This document shows, in pieces, positions 9,532 through 17,199 of a stretch of DNA of 64,000 nucleotides (its first letter is position 1; each line of letters starts with the position of its first letter). The position numbers and the translations under genes are program-made. Under the pieces are notes generated by a model. The model made no database searches. It saw only the letters and a list, made by a program, of their open reading frames with translations, and was not told the DNA's origin. Location of the stretch: positions 1 through 64,000 of the forward strand of contig JAJPXL010000089.1 of the NCBI GenBank assembly GCA_021205455.1, in the 5' to 3' direction. The stretch comes from Clostridiales bacterium (GTDB lineage: Bacteria; Bacillota; Clostridia; Oscillospirales; Oscillospiraceae).

Positions 9532-10731
9532 ATGGGTAAACGCGGGGAGAACATCAGGAAACGTGCGGACGGAAGATGGGAGGCCAGAGCCATCCTGGGG
9601 AAGTCTGCCGGAGGGAAAACAAGGTACAAATATTTTTACGGCGCGTCCTATCAGGAGGTGCGTCAGAAGAAGAAAACCTTCCTGGAGGAGGACGGCACAG
9701 CCCCTGTGCCGCAGCCGCTGCCGCCCCTGCCGCCACCGCCTGAGGAGAGTAGCCAGGGAGGCGTGCTGTTTCGTGACATCGCCGCGGAGTGGCTGGATAC
9801 CAAGCAGAACGCAGTCAAGGAATCCACCTACGTCTGCTACGCGATGGCATTAGAGAAGCATATTTTTCCCGCCTTGGGAGATCTGCCTGTAAGGGCGATT
9901 GACCGTTCAGTGTTGGAGGAATTTCTGACGGGCATGAAATCGTGCGGGCGGCTGAGCGGCGGTGCGCTGTCCTATAAGTCAGTTGCGGATATGAAATCGA
10001 TTGTGATGCAAATCCTGCGCTACGCCGGAAAATGTGGGGTGATCGGCGTCGTGCCGGACTGTCCCGCCGCGGGAAGCCGCCAACCGGAGATCTGCGTTCT
10101 GACAAAGCAGGAGCAGGAAAAGCTGGAGGAAACCGCCATCCGGGAAGGTACGCCGTTTTGCATGGGGGTGCTGCTTTCCCTCTACGGCGGTCTGCGCATC
10201 GGCGAGGTCTGCGGCCTGCGCTGGGCGGACTTTGACCTGGTGAATGGGACGGTCAGCATCAACAGGACGGTGTCTCGTATTATGAATATGGACGGGCGGC
10301 CCGGTCAAAAGACGAAAGTGATTATCAGCGCCCCCAAGACGATCTGCTCCCTCCGGACCATTCCTCTGCCGGAACCGGTTTTTCAATTGCTGCTCCGGCA
10401 CCGTCAGCCGGACGAAATGTATGTTGCGACGGGAACCGGGCAGTATATGGAGCCGAGAGTCCTCCTTGCCCGCTACAAGCGGCTGCTCCGCAGGGCCGGC
10501 GTGTCTGACCACACCTTCCACACGCTCCGGCACACCTTTGCGACCAGGTGTGTGGAATGCGGCGTGGACATCAAATCCCTCAGCGAAATCATGGGGCACT
10601 CCGATGTCAAAATCACCTTGCAGCGCTATGTTCACCCCTCCATAGACGCGAAAAGACTCCAAATCAACAAGCTGCCCTGCTTCAGAACCGGCGGCCAGAG
10701 CTGTGGTCAGGATTATAAGGAAAGCGCCTGA
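9532..10731 (+). CDS. Tyrosine recombinase/integrase
   Basis: This 399-residue site-specific recombinase is typical of clostridial integrative elements. The N-terminal arm-binding region (residues 1-45) contains RADGRWEARA. A proline-rich linker (about residues 62-76) leads to a SAM-like core-binding domain and the catalytic domain. The catalytic residues are complete: R222 (GLRIGE), H330 and R333 (HTLRHT), H356 (GHSD) and the nucleophile Y366 (RYVH). I use ATG 9532 rather than the upstream TTG at 9451, because the conserved N-terminus begins there and GAGG lies 8 nt before it. No excisionase, relaxase or att repeat is visible nearby. Confidence 0.9.
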   Translation: MGKRGENIRKRADGRWEARAILGKSAGGKTRYKYFYGASYQEVRQKKKTFLEEDGTAPVPQPLPPLPPPPEESSQGGVLFRDIAAEWLDTKQNAVKESTYVCYAMALEKHIFPALGDLPVRAIDRSVLEEFLTGMKSCGRLSGGALSYKSVADMKSIVMQILRYAGKCGVIGVVPDCPAAGSRQPEICVLTKQEQEKLEETAIREGTPFCMGVLLSLYGGLRIGEVCGLRWADFDLVNGTVSINRTVSRIMNMDGRPGQKTKVIISAPKTICSLRTIPLPEPVFQLLLRHRQPDEMYVATGTGQYMEPRVLLARYKRLLRRAGVSDHTFHTLRHTFATRCVECGVDIKSLSEIMGHSDVKITLQRYVHPSIDAKRLQINKLPCFRTGGQSCGQDYKESA

Positions 10732-10911
10732 TGTTCGGCAGTTTCCTGCCGGTTCCTGAAACCCCGCTGACAGCATTTTAAACAGCGGTAGCAGGTAAAG
10801 CAGGGCAGGGAAGGGAAGGAAACAGGAAAAGAATGCAAAAGGGCAGCGCTGCGAAGGCGGCACTGCCTTTCCCGAATGATTGAACCAGGTTCGGCGCTTA
10901 TCGTTTTCCGG

Positions 10912-10939
10912 TTGACATTTTGGGAAACGGCGCTATAAT
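10912..10939 (+). promoter_or_regulatory. Perfect-box promoter of the metallophosphoesterase/HD operon
   Basis: TTGACA (10912-10917) and TATAAT (10934-10939) are both exact sigma-A consensus boxes, separated by 16 nt. The predicted start lies about 40 bp before the metallophosphoesterase ATG. Confidence 0.85.
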
Positions 10940-10987
10940 GAACCAAGAAAATGCCGCGTGTTATGCTTTGCAGATGGGAGGGACAGG

Positions 10988-11752
10988 ATGTTTTTCGTCA
11001 CCGGAGATACGCACGGCAGCTTTGACCTTGAAAAGCTGTCGGCGAAGAACTTCCCGGAAGGGAAGACGCTGACCCGCTCGGATTACGTCATCGTCTGCGG
11101 AGACTTTGGCTTTCCGTTCCTCCCTTCGGACGTGTACCCTGATACGGAGTTCATCCCGGACAAGCACGCCAGGGCGTCCAGGAGCCGGTATCTCAAATGG
11201 ATGCGCTGGCTAAGCGAAAAGACGTTTACCGTTCTTTGGCTGGACGGCAACCATGATAACCACCCGTTTTGGGACGGCCAGCCTGTGACAGCGTGGAACG
11301 GCGGCCTGGTGAATCTCCATCCGCTTGCGGAGAATGTGATTCACCTCAGGCGCGGCGAGTATTACACCATCGACGGCACGACCTTCTGGGTCATGGGCGG
11401 CGCCGCCTCCCATGACAGAGAAGGCCGCATTGAGGGCTACAACTGGTGGCCGGAGGAGATTCCCAGCTATCAGGAGCGGATGCACGGCCTTGCCACGCTG
11501 GAGGCCCGCGGGAACCGGGTGGATTACATCCTGACCCATACGCTGCCCCAGTCGATGATGGCTGCGGTTTGCGGAAAAGCATATGCACCCGAGCCGACGC
11601 AGAGCTATTTGGATCAAATTTACGCCAACACGGAGTTCCGATACTGGTTCTGCGGACATATGCACCTGCACAGTGACAAGCCGGGCTATCGCATCCGTGT
11701 GCTGTTCGATGATGTCGTCAAACTGGAGGAGGCTGAACGTGGCCTTGCATGA
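10988..11752 (+). CDS. Calcineurin-like metallophosphoesterase
   Basis: This 254-residue protein is a two-metal phosphoesterase. The metal-binding motifs appear in family order: GDTHGS (D7, H9), CGDFG, GNHDN, a THT histidine and GHMH near the C-terminus. Such enzymes hydrolyse phosphomonoesters or diesters; the substrate here cannot be told. No signal peptide or membrane segment is seen, so it acts in the cytoplasm. I use ATG 10988, which has GGGAGG 6 nt upstream, rather than the earlier TTG at 10958. The next gene, an HD hydrolase, overlaps its end by 14 bp, so the two are almost certainly co-expressed. Confidence 0.85.
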   Translation: MFFVTGDTHGSFDLEKLSAKNFPEGKTLTRSDYVIVCGDFGFPFLPSDVYPDTEFIPDKHARASRSRYLKWMRWLSEKTFTVLWLDGNHDNHPFWDGQPVTAWNGGLVNLHPLAENVIHLRRGEYYTIDGTTFWVMGGAASHDREGRIEGYNWWPEEIPSYQERMHGLATLEARGNRVDYILTHTLPQSMMAAVCGKAYAPEPTQSYLDQIYANTEFRYWFCGHMHLHSDKPGYRIRVLFDDVVKLEEAERGLA

Positions 11753-12542
11753 GACAGATCAAAAGGCCGTCCTGTTGATGGCGCTGCTCAACGGCCCGAA
11801 GCCGTCTGACGGGTTTTCAGAGCTGCTGAACAGTGGAAAGCTCGGCGCGTGGTATCCGGAGCTGCAGGCGCTGGCAGGCGTAGCTCAAAGCCCGCTGCAC
11901 CACCCGGAAGGGGATGTGTGGACCCATACCATGCTGGTCATCGACTATGCCAGCACAATCAAGGGCCGGGCGCAGAATCCGGCGTGCTTCCTGCTTGCGG
12001 CGCTGTGCCATGACCTTGGAAAACCCGCAACGACAACGACGGATGATCGCGGCCAGATTCACGCTTACGGCCACGATGAGGTCGGCGTGGGGATTGCGCG
12101 CACCTTCCTGACCCGCATCGGCGTGGACGAGGAACCAATCAAATACGTCGAAAACATGGTGGCGCTTCATATGCAGCCCAACCAAAAGGCCAGGGCAAAT
12201 GCGAAGGTCAAGTCCACGAACCAGATGTTTGATAAGTCGGTTTGCCCGGAGGACCTGCTCCTCCTCGCGGAAGCAGACTATTGCGGGAAGGGCGGCCACG
12301 AATCCTATGAGGAAACCAGGGCTTGGCTGCGGCAGCGGCTTCAGCTGTACCGGGAGACGATGGCGGCGCCCCATGTGACCGAGCAGGACCTGACCGGGCT
12401 TGGCATTCCGCCTGGCGCTGAAATGGAGGCCATGCTTTTGCTGGCGCACAAGCTCCAGCTCTCCGGAAACAGCAGGGATGCCGTGCTGAAACAGATCTAT
12501 GCCATGACACGCAAAAGCGGCAGAATGAGGAGGTCCGGCTGA
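11739..12542 (+). CDS. HD-domain phosphohydrolase, similar to CCA-adding enzyme HD domains
   Basis: This 267-residue protein has an HD domain with H63 in WTHTM and the H91-D92 pair in ALCHDLGKPAT. This pattern is best known from the HD region of tRNA nucleotidyltransferases, but no nucleotidyltransferase domain is present. HD proteins of this kind hydrolyse phosphate bonds of nucleotides or nucleic acid ends with a bound metal. GTG 11739 is chosen because GGAGGAGG (11725-11732) lies 6 nt upstream and the reading frame before it is inside the phosphoesterase gene. The C-terminus is basic. The substrate is unknown. Confidence 0.75.
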   Translation: MALHETDQKAVLLMALLNGPKPSDGFSELLNSGKLGAWYPELQALAGVAQSPLHHPEGDVWTHTMLVIDYASTIKGRAQNPACFLLAALCHDLGKPATTTTDDRGQIHAYGHDEVGVGIARTFLTRIGVDEEPIKYVENMVALHMQPNQKARANAKVKSTNQMFDKSVCPEDLLLLAEADYCGKGGHESYEETRAWLRQRLQLYRETMAAPHVTEQDLTGLGIPPGAEMEAMLLLAHKLQLSGNSRDAVLKQIYAMTRKSGRMRRSG

Positions 12543-12613
12543 GCGGCGGGCGAATGTACTGCCGCTGCCACAGCGCAGCTATTTTGACCTGAACCGTTCC
12601 GCGGCAGGCGCAC

Positions 12614-12649
12614 AAACAGGGCTAGCCTTTTGCAAGGCTGGCCCTGTTT
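12614..12649. terminator. 16-bp terminator between convergent genes
   Basis: A 16-bp stem with one G-U pair (12614-12629 with 12634-12649) and a TTGC loop, followed by CAATTTT on the plus strand, ends the phosphoesterase/HD operon. It may also serve the gene facing it on the minus strand. Confidence 0.8.
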
Positions 12650-12660
12650 CAATTTTGGCA

Positions 12661-13779
12661 TCAATCGTTGCAACTGAACACGATTCGGTTTGATGTCCAG
12701 TAGTTGGTCAGGTATTCGACCTCGACAACGGCGGCATCGTCAGGGACTTCAAACGTGACCGTTCCCTGGGCCTTGTGCCCGGAAGAAATGGTTGCGCTGA
12801 GCGCATCCTCCCGATAGTATTTCTGCGTGCAGGTCAGCCCATCGGCGTAGCAGTCAAAGTCATATATGCTGATATATTCATCACTGTCGCCTGTATTCTC
12901 AAATTCAAACGTGCAAGTGATGTAGTGGTATCCGCCTGTGGGCTGGTCGTAGTCGCTGTCGCTGGTGTCCACTTCACAGGAGAGGTAGGTGATGGTCAGG
13001 CCGCCCGCTTCTATGATGTCGCCCACCGCAAAGGCGTCCGCTGTGGCCTCTGTGGTGCCCTCCAGGACATACCCGGAGTCCTGCTCGCCTTCGTACAGGA
13101 AGGTGATTTTATCCTCCGTGAAGTAATTGGTCGTGTACTCCACCTCAATCTCCTGTGCGTCTTCCGGCACCGTGAAGTAGATATAGCCGGAGGTGGAACG
13201 CCCTGCGGAGAGCGTCGCGGATAAATCATCATCCCCGCCGTAGTACATATCGACACTGTAGCCGTCAGCGTAACCGTCAAAGCTGTAATAGCTGACAGAC
13301 GCATCGTCCGTATTGGACTGGTTTTCAAATGCAAACTGGAGATAGATATACTGGTAGCCCTCCTCAGGCTGCAAATACTCATTGTCCTCTGAATAAATCC
13401 CACTGGACATATAGACGATTTTCATATCGCCGTCCATCAAAATGTCGCCTACATGGTATTCTGTCTGCACTTCCGCCGCAGCGCCCTCGGAAGCGGCGCT
13501 TTCACTGGCAGCAGCATCCTCCGCTTCGCTTGCCTCTGACGAAACAGACGATGCAGCGTCACCGACCGTCCCCACCTTCGTGACGGAGCCGCCGCTGTCC
13601 CCATCGCTGCCAGAAGAGACAATCATCATCAGAAGAACGATGACGATAATCGCGATGACGATCCATTTCGCCATCCCTCCCTTGACCCGTTTCCTACAGT
13701 TGGGGCACACCTTTGCATCATAGGGAATTTCTGTTTTGCAGTGCTTGCATAGCTTTGTCTCTGGTTTTTTCTTTGCCAC
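12661..13779 (-). CDS. Zinc-ribbon membrane protein with two DUF4352/DUF5067-like domains
   Basis: The 372-residue protein begins with a zinc ribbon (CKHCKTEIPYDAKVCPNC, a CxxC-x10-CxxC pattern). One membrane helix follows at about residues 40-56, then a serine/alanine/glutamate-rich linker. Two tandem copies of a beta-sandwich-like domain end the protein; both copies carry a YxSF/YDFDxYADG-type motif and end in a VEVEYxTNY(F/W) motif. The ribbon should be cytoplasmic and the repeats outside. GTG 13779 follows AGGAGG; the longer frame upstream has no ribosome site. Function is unknown; the extracellular domains suggest ligand sensing or surface binding. It has its own promoter (13836-13864). 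Confidence 0.7.
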   Translation of the reverse strand: MAKKKPETKLCKHCKTEIPYDAKVCPNCRKRVKGGMAKWIVIAIIVIVLLMMIVSSGSDGDSGGSVTKVGTVGDAASSVSSEASEAEDAAASESAASEGAAAEVQTEYHVGDILMDGDMKIVYMSSGIYSEDNEYLQPEEGYQYIYLQFAFENQSNTDDASVSYYSFDGYADGYSVDMYYGGDDDLSATLSAGRSTSGYIYFTVPEDAQEIEVEYTTNYFTEDKITFLYEGEQDSGYVLEGTTEATADAFAVGDIIEAGGLTITYLSCEVDTSDSDYDQPTGGYHYITCTFEFENTGDSDEYISIYDFDCYADGLTCTQKYYREDALSATISSGHKAQGTVTFEVPDDAAVVEVEYLTNYWTSNRIVFSCND

Positions 13780-13835
13780 AGTTTTCTCCTCCTTGCGCCC
13801 TGCAGCGTGCCGCAGGGCGAATAAATTATGGAGAA

Positions 13836-13864
13836 ATTGTAGCATTCGGTATTTACAATAGCAA
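13836..13864 (-). promoter_or_regulatory. Promoter of the zinc-ribbon/DUF4352-like gene
   Basis: On the minus strand TTGCTA (13864-13859), a 17-nt spacer and TACAAT (13841-13836) form a good promoter. A 7-bp hairpin (13797-13803 with 13812-13818) lies in the leader just before the ribosome site. Confidence 0.6.
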
Positions 13865-13899
13865 CCCCCCAAAACGGTGGAAAAAGGCGATAACCGCGC

Positions 13900-14370
13900 T
13901 TATCCGACGTAGGAAACGCTCTTCAGCGGGGGCATATCATGGTCAGCCAGCAGGGCGTTGACCGCATCGATTTCATACAGCTCACGATTGAACGCAATCA
14001 TCAGCACTGCGTCCCTCGGAACCTTTGCGTACAGCTCCGACATCCCGTATAGCTTTAGCGCCCGCTGCGTCTCCTGCAAAGTGAGCTTTGCGCCAAAGCA
14101 GAGCCGGAGAATGTAATCCCGCTGCCTGGTGTTCTTTTCCTGGGTCAGAAGCCGGTAGCCGTATCGGTCCGACAGGTCGGCCCGTTCAAAGACCTCCCGC
14201 TGGGTCAGCCCCTTTTCCCGGATAAGCGTCCGCATATAGCGGGAGAAGGGATACTCCTCGTGGACGAGGCTGTCCGTATAGGTATCCAGGTAGGCGTTGA
14301 TTTCATCCGGCTCCAGCTGCTGCAGCACGCTGTCCAGGGCATCTGTGGAGTTCTGATTGATGGGTTCCAA
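13900..14370 (-). CDS. Helix-turn-helix protein next to a protein kinase
   Basis: This 156-residue protein has a Cro/C1-like HTH in its middle (about residues 45-95), with GLTQREVFERADLSDRYGYR. The C-terminal part is helical and not recognised. It starts at TTG 14370 with an AGAGGA site upstream. It is divergent from the kinase gene across 76 bp, so the two probably share a control region. The zinc-ribbon gene lies 120 bp downstream on the same strand. It may be a regulator of, or an adaptor for, the kinase; this is inferred from position only. Confidence 0.65.
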   Translation of the reverse strand: MEPINQNSTDALDSVLQQLEPDEINAYLDTYTDSLVHEEYPFSRYMRTLIREKGLTQREVFERADLSDRYGYRLLTQEKNTRQRDYILRLCFGAKLTLQETQRALKLYGMSELYAKVPRDAVLMIAFNRELYEIDAVNALLADHDMPPLKSVSYVG

Positions 14371-14405
14371 GGCGGTTTCCTCTTTTCTCTTTGGGATAAA
14401 CGTGA

Positions 14406-14411
14406 TATAAT
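14406..14411 (+). promoter_or_regulatory. Probable -10 box of the kinase gene
   Basis: TATAAT lies 35 bp before the kinase ATG, in the divergent region shared with the HTH gene. No good -35 box is visible at 17 nt (TTTTCT only), which suggests an activator-dependent or weak promoter. Confidence 0.45.
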
Positions 14412-14446
14412 GCAGAAAAACGGGCAGTAGGGGAGAGGTGCTGCAA

Positions 14447-15535
14447 ATGATGCTCTCAGACGAATTGGCGTTGTCCTATTATAAGGTCGTGGCAGACATC
14501 AATGCCGCGCATTCCGTCCAGCTGGTTCAGCATACGGAAACGAAGAAGTTCTTTGTCAGGAAGCGGCTTTCCATATACCATTTGGAGGTTTACCGGTCGC
14601 TGCAGGCGGCGCCGGTGCGCAATGTTCCCCATATCGAGCTTCTTGTGGAGGACGAGTCTGGGCTAACGATTATTGAGGAGTACATTCATGGTGATACGCT
14701 GGAAGAGCTGATGGAACGCAACGGCCCCATGCCGGAGGAGCTGGTGATCAATTGCGCCCTCCAGCTGTGTCAAATCGTTTCCGAGCTGCACCACCGGACG
14801 CCGCCTATCATCCATCGGGACATCAAGCCGTCCAACGTCATTGTGTCCCCGGACGGAGTGGTAAAGCTGCTGGACATGAATGCGGCAAAATACGAGACGC
14901 CAAATCAGTCCCGTGATACCACGCTATTGGGGACGGCGGGCTTTGCCGCGCCGGAGCAGTATGGGTTTGCGCCGTCCGGCACCCAGAGCGACCTGTTCGC
15001 CATTGGTGTGCTGATCAATGTGCTGGCGACAGGGAAACTGCCTACTGAGGTGACTGTCCAGGGGAAGCTGGGGCATATCGTCCAAAAATGTACGGAGCTT
15101 GACCCGGCCAACCGGTATGCCAACGTGGACGAGCTGATACACGAGCTCAGATGTGCGCAGGCAGGCGCTTCCGAAGTGTCAGGCGAAGAACCCGCACAGA
15201 CATGGCGGCGCTATCTGCCTCCGGGATTCCGCAGCGGCTCCGTTCCGCACATGATAGTTGCAACTGTGGGCTATGTCCTCCTTTTCGCGGTGGCACTGTC
15301 CATGGAACTGGAGGCGGCAACGCCCCTGGCGCTGGCGATGAATCGGGTCACGGTACTACTGATTGGCCTTGCGGTGATTTTCTTCTCCGCAGATTATTGC
15401 GGCGTCCAGGCCCGTATGCCGCTGACCAACAGCAGGAATCCGTTCATACGGTGGATCTGCATCATCGTGTATGACATCCTGATTGCGTTTCTGCTTATGC
15501 TGATTCTGGTCCTGATCGAGCCGACGGCTGCCTAG
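14447..15535 (+). CDS. Membrane-anchored Ser/Thr protein kinase (Hanks type)
   Basis: This 362-residue protein has a cytoplasmic kinase domain (about residues 1-240) and three to four C-terminal membrane helices. The catalytic loop HRDIKPSN is intact and the APE segment (AAPEQY) is present. The metal-binding DFG is replaced by DMN, and no clear glycine-rich loop is visible; the VAIK lysine is probably the K in FFVRKRL. The metal-binding aspartate remains, so activity is plausible. I use ATG 14447, 8 nt after GGGAGAGG, rather than GTG 14438. There are no PASTA repeats, so it is not the PrkC type. Substrates are unknown. Confidence 0.85.
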   Translation: MMLSDELALSYYKVVADINAAHSVQLVQHTETKKFFVRKRLSIYHLEVYRSLQAAPVRNVPHIELLVEDESGLTIIEEYIHGDTLEELMERNGPMPEELVINCALQLCQIVSELHHRTPPIIHRDIKPSNVIVSPDGVVKLLDMNAAKYETPNQSRDTTLLGTAGFAAPEQYGFAPSGTQSDLFAIGVLINVLATGKLPTEVTVQGKLGHIVQKCTELDPANRYANVDELIHELRCAQAGASEVSGEEPAQTWRRYLPPGFRSGSVPHMIVATVGYVLLFAVALSMELEAATPLALAMNRVTVLLIGLAVIFFSADYCGVQARMPLTNSRNPFIRWICIIVYDILIAFLLMLILVLIEPTAA

Positions 15536-15568
15536 CCGCCCGCGCATTCTCGCTACACGGAGAACCGG

Positions 15569-16249
15569 TCACTGGAGGAAGCGGCGCAGCGCTTTCTCCG
15601 AAGCGTCCGGCAAAAGCCTGCGCAGATGCGTCAGCAACCGCTGATAGGAGTCCGCCGGTGGACGCTGATAGACCGCGGAGGTAAACGAGCCGCCGAAGAA
15701 CTTCTCCGGCGTGGAATACTCCGCTACGCCCCAGCCGTACTCGTTTCCGTGTCGGTCTTTCAGATAGACGAAGTTGCTGATGACTGCATAGCCCTGAGCC
15801 TGTAAGCGGTTCATGGAGGCGTCAAAGCCTGTCGTGCCGCCCTTTCTGTAGTTGCCCTCCCGTTTCAGCGTTTTGGACAGCACAGGCGCACGGGCGTCCA
15901 GCAGGTCGTAAAGCTGCTTGTCCTTGTAGGTGGCCAGCCCGTCATCATATCGGGCATCGAAGTCGTACCCATCCCGGCGGTAGTTGGCAAAGTCGGGAAA
16001 CCACTCAGCGCTGACAAATGCCGCCTTGCGCTCGAAGAATTTCCCATAGGCGCAGCCCGCCTCCTGGATGACCGGGCCCTTCCACTCCCACACGCCCGGC
16101 TCTGAGGAGAACCATGCCGAGGGCGCAGTATGCTCCTCCACAGAGAACCCCGGGAGGGAGTTGCAGAACAAGGGCAGGATACCGATTGTTTGAACCGCGT
16201 CAATCAGGTCCTGCTTTGTCTCTATTGTAAAATCCAATGGTTCCGTCAA
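15569..16249 (-). CDS. AlkZ-related winged-helix protein
   Basis: This 226-residue protein matches, from memory, proteins annotated as AlkZ-related in clostridia. Conserved-looking blocks are SVEEHT, the VWEWKGPV region, AYGKFF, EWFPDFANYRRDGYDFD and a GWGVAEYSTPE block. AlkZ/YcaQ glycosylases unhook DNA crosslinks, but this protein is shorter and I cannot confirm the catalytic QxQ/QxD motif, so enzymatic activity is not claimed. It is convergent with the kinase and lies 106 bp from a uracil-DNA glycosylase on the same strand, a possible base-excision repair pair. Confidence 0.55.
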   Translation of the reverse strand: MTEPLDFTIETKQDLIDAVQTIGILPLFCNSLPGFSVEEHTAPSAWFSSEPGVWEWKGPVIQEAGCAYGKFFERKAAFVSAEWFPDFANYRRDGYDFDARYDDGLATYKDKQLYDLLDARAPVLSKTLKREGNYRKGGTTGFDASMNRLQAQGYAVISNFVYLKDRHGNEYGWGVAEYSTPEKFFGGSFTSAVYQRPPADSYQRLLTHLRRLLPDASEKALRRFLQ

Positions 16250-16320
16250 GGCGGGTTCTCCCTTCCTCTGAGTTTGGGTTGCCGGCCTGCGAAGCGGACA
16301 CCGGGAGGGGGTACGTTTGC

Positions 16321-16349
16321 CGTCTGCCCGCTTTGCGGCAGACGCTTTT
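16321..16349. terminator. Hairpin after the uracil-DNA glycosylase gene
   Basis: A 10-bp GC-rich stem with one bulged C and a TTT loop lies 7 bp after the stop of the minus-strand glycosylase gene. The T-run is on the plus-strand side, so as a terminator for that gene it is imperfect. Confidence 0.4.
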
Positions 16350-16355
16350 CAATCC

Positions 16356-16949
16356 TCACGACTGCTTTGCCGCAGTGGCCTCCTGGTAAGTCTCCGGGGA
16401 CAGCTCCTTTATCTTCTCCCGGATGCCGATGAGGTCGTCAAAGGTTTCCGGGCGCTTGTTCACGTCCCGCAGCAGGGCGGAGGGGTGGTAGATGGCCGTC
16501 ATCCAGAACTGGCCCTTCTGCACCCATTGGCCGTGTTCCCGGGTGATGCGGTAGCTGGGGTCGATCAGCCGCTGGGCGGCGATGCGGCCCAGGCAGACAA
16601 TCATTTTGGGCCGCACCAGCCGCACCTGGGCGCGGAGATAGGGGATGCAGGCGTCCTGCTCAATGTTCTGCGGGTCGCGGTTCCTGGGGGGACGGCACTT
16701 GACGATATTGACAATATAATACTGAGTGCGGTCCAGGTCAATGATGGCCAGCATCTGATCCAGCAGCTGCCCCGCCGCCCCCACAAAGGGGATGCCGGTC
16801 AGGTCCTCCTGCTCGCCGGGGCCTTCCCCCACGAACATAATGTCCGCATTGGGGTTGCCGTCGCCAAACACCACGTTATGGCGGGTGTCGGCTAGGCTGC
16901 ACTTTTGGCACTGGCCGCACATCGCCTGTAGCTGTTCCCAAGTTACCAT
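16356..16949 (-). CDS. Family 4 uracil-DNA glycosylase (iron-sulfur)
   Basis: This 197-residue enzyme removes uracil from DNA as the first step of base-excision repair. It has the [4Fe-4S] ligands of family 4: C14 and C17 in CQKC, and a later C-x15-C pair around CRPPRNRDPQN. Catalytic blocks are GEGPGEQED and HPSALLR. The ATG at 16949 begins MVTWEQLQ and has AAGGAG upstream; the longer frame to 17108 runs through the promoter region and is not coding. It is divergent from der and followed by the AlkZ-related gene. Confidence 0.9.
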   Translation of the reverse strand: MVTWEQLQAMCGQCQKCSLADTRHNVVFGDGNPNADIMFVGEGPGEQEDLTGIPFVGAAGQLLDQMLAIIDLDRTQYYIVNIVKCRPPRNRDPQNIEQDACIPYLRAQVRLVRPKMIVCLGRIAAQRLIDPSYRITREHGQWVQKGQFWMTAIYHPSALLRDVNKRPETFDDLIGIREKIKELSPETYQEATAAKQS

Positions 16950-17092
16950 AGCGGATTCTCGCTCCTTCCTTCGGCAAGGTTCGCGTTCGTTATCCTTTAG
17001 TATAACACGGCTTCGCCGGAAAGGGAAGTCTGCCTGCCGCCGTTTTTCCCGGAAATTGCCGTTGCGCCGCGATATTATTCTCCCTGAAATTG

Positions 17093-17121
17093 TTGCGAAG
17101 CCCCACAAAATGTGCTAAACT
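17093..17121 (+). promoter_or_regulatory. Promoter of der-plsY-gpsA
   Basis: TTGCGA (17093-17098), a 17-nt spacer and TAAACT (17116-17121) form a plausible sigma-A promoter about 80 bp before der. On the opposite strand a TATACT-like box (17004-16999) may serve the glycosylase gene. Confidence 0.5.
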
Positions 17122-17199
17122 AAGATGGAGTATCCCTCTCCTGACCGCCTGCTCTGCAGTGAGGAGAGTCCCTACCATGAAACACAAGGAAGGTGCCTT

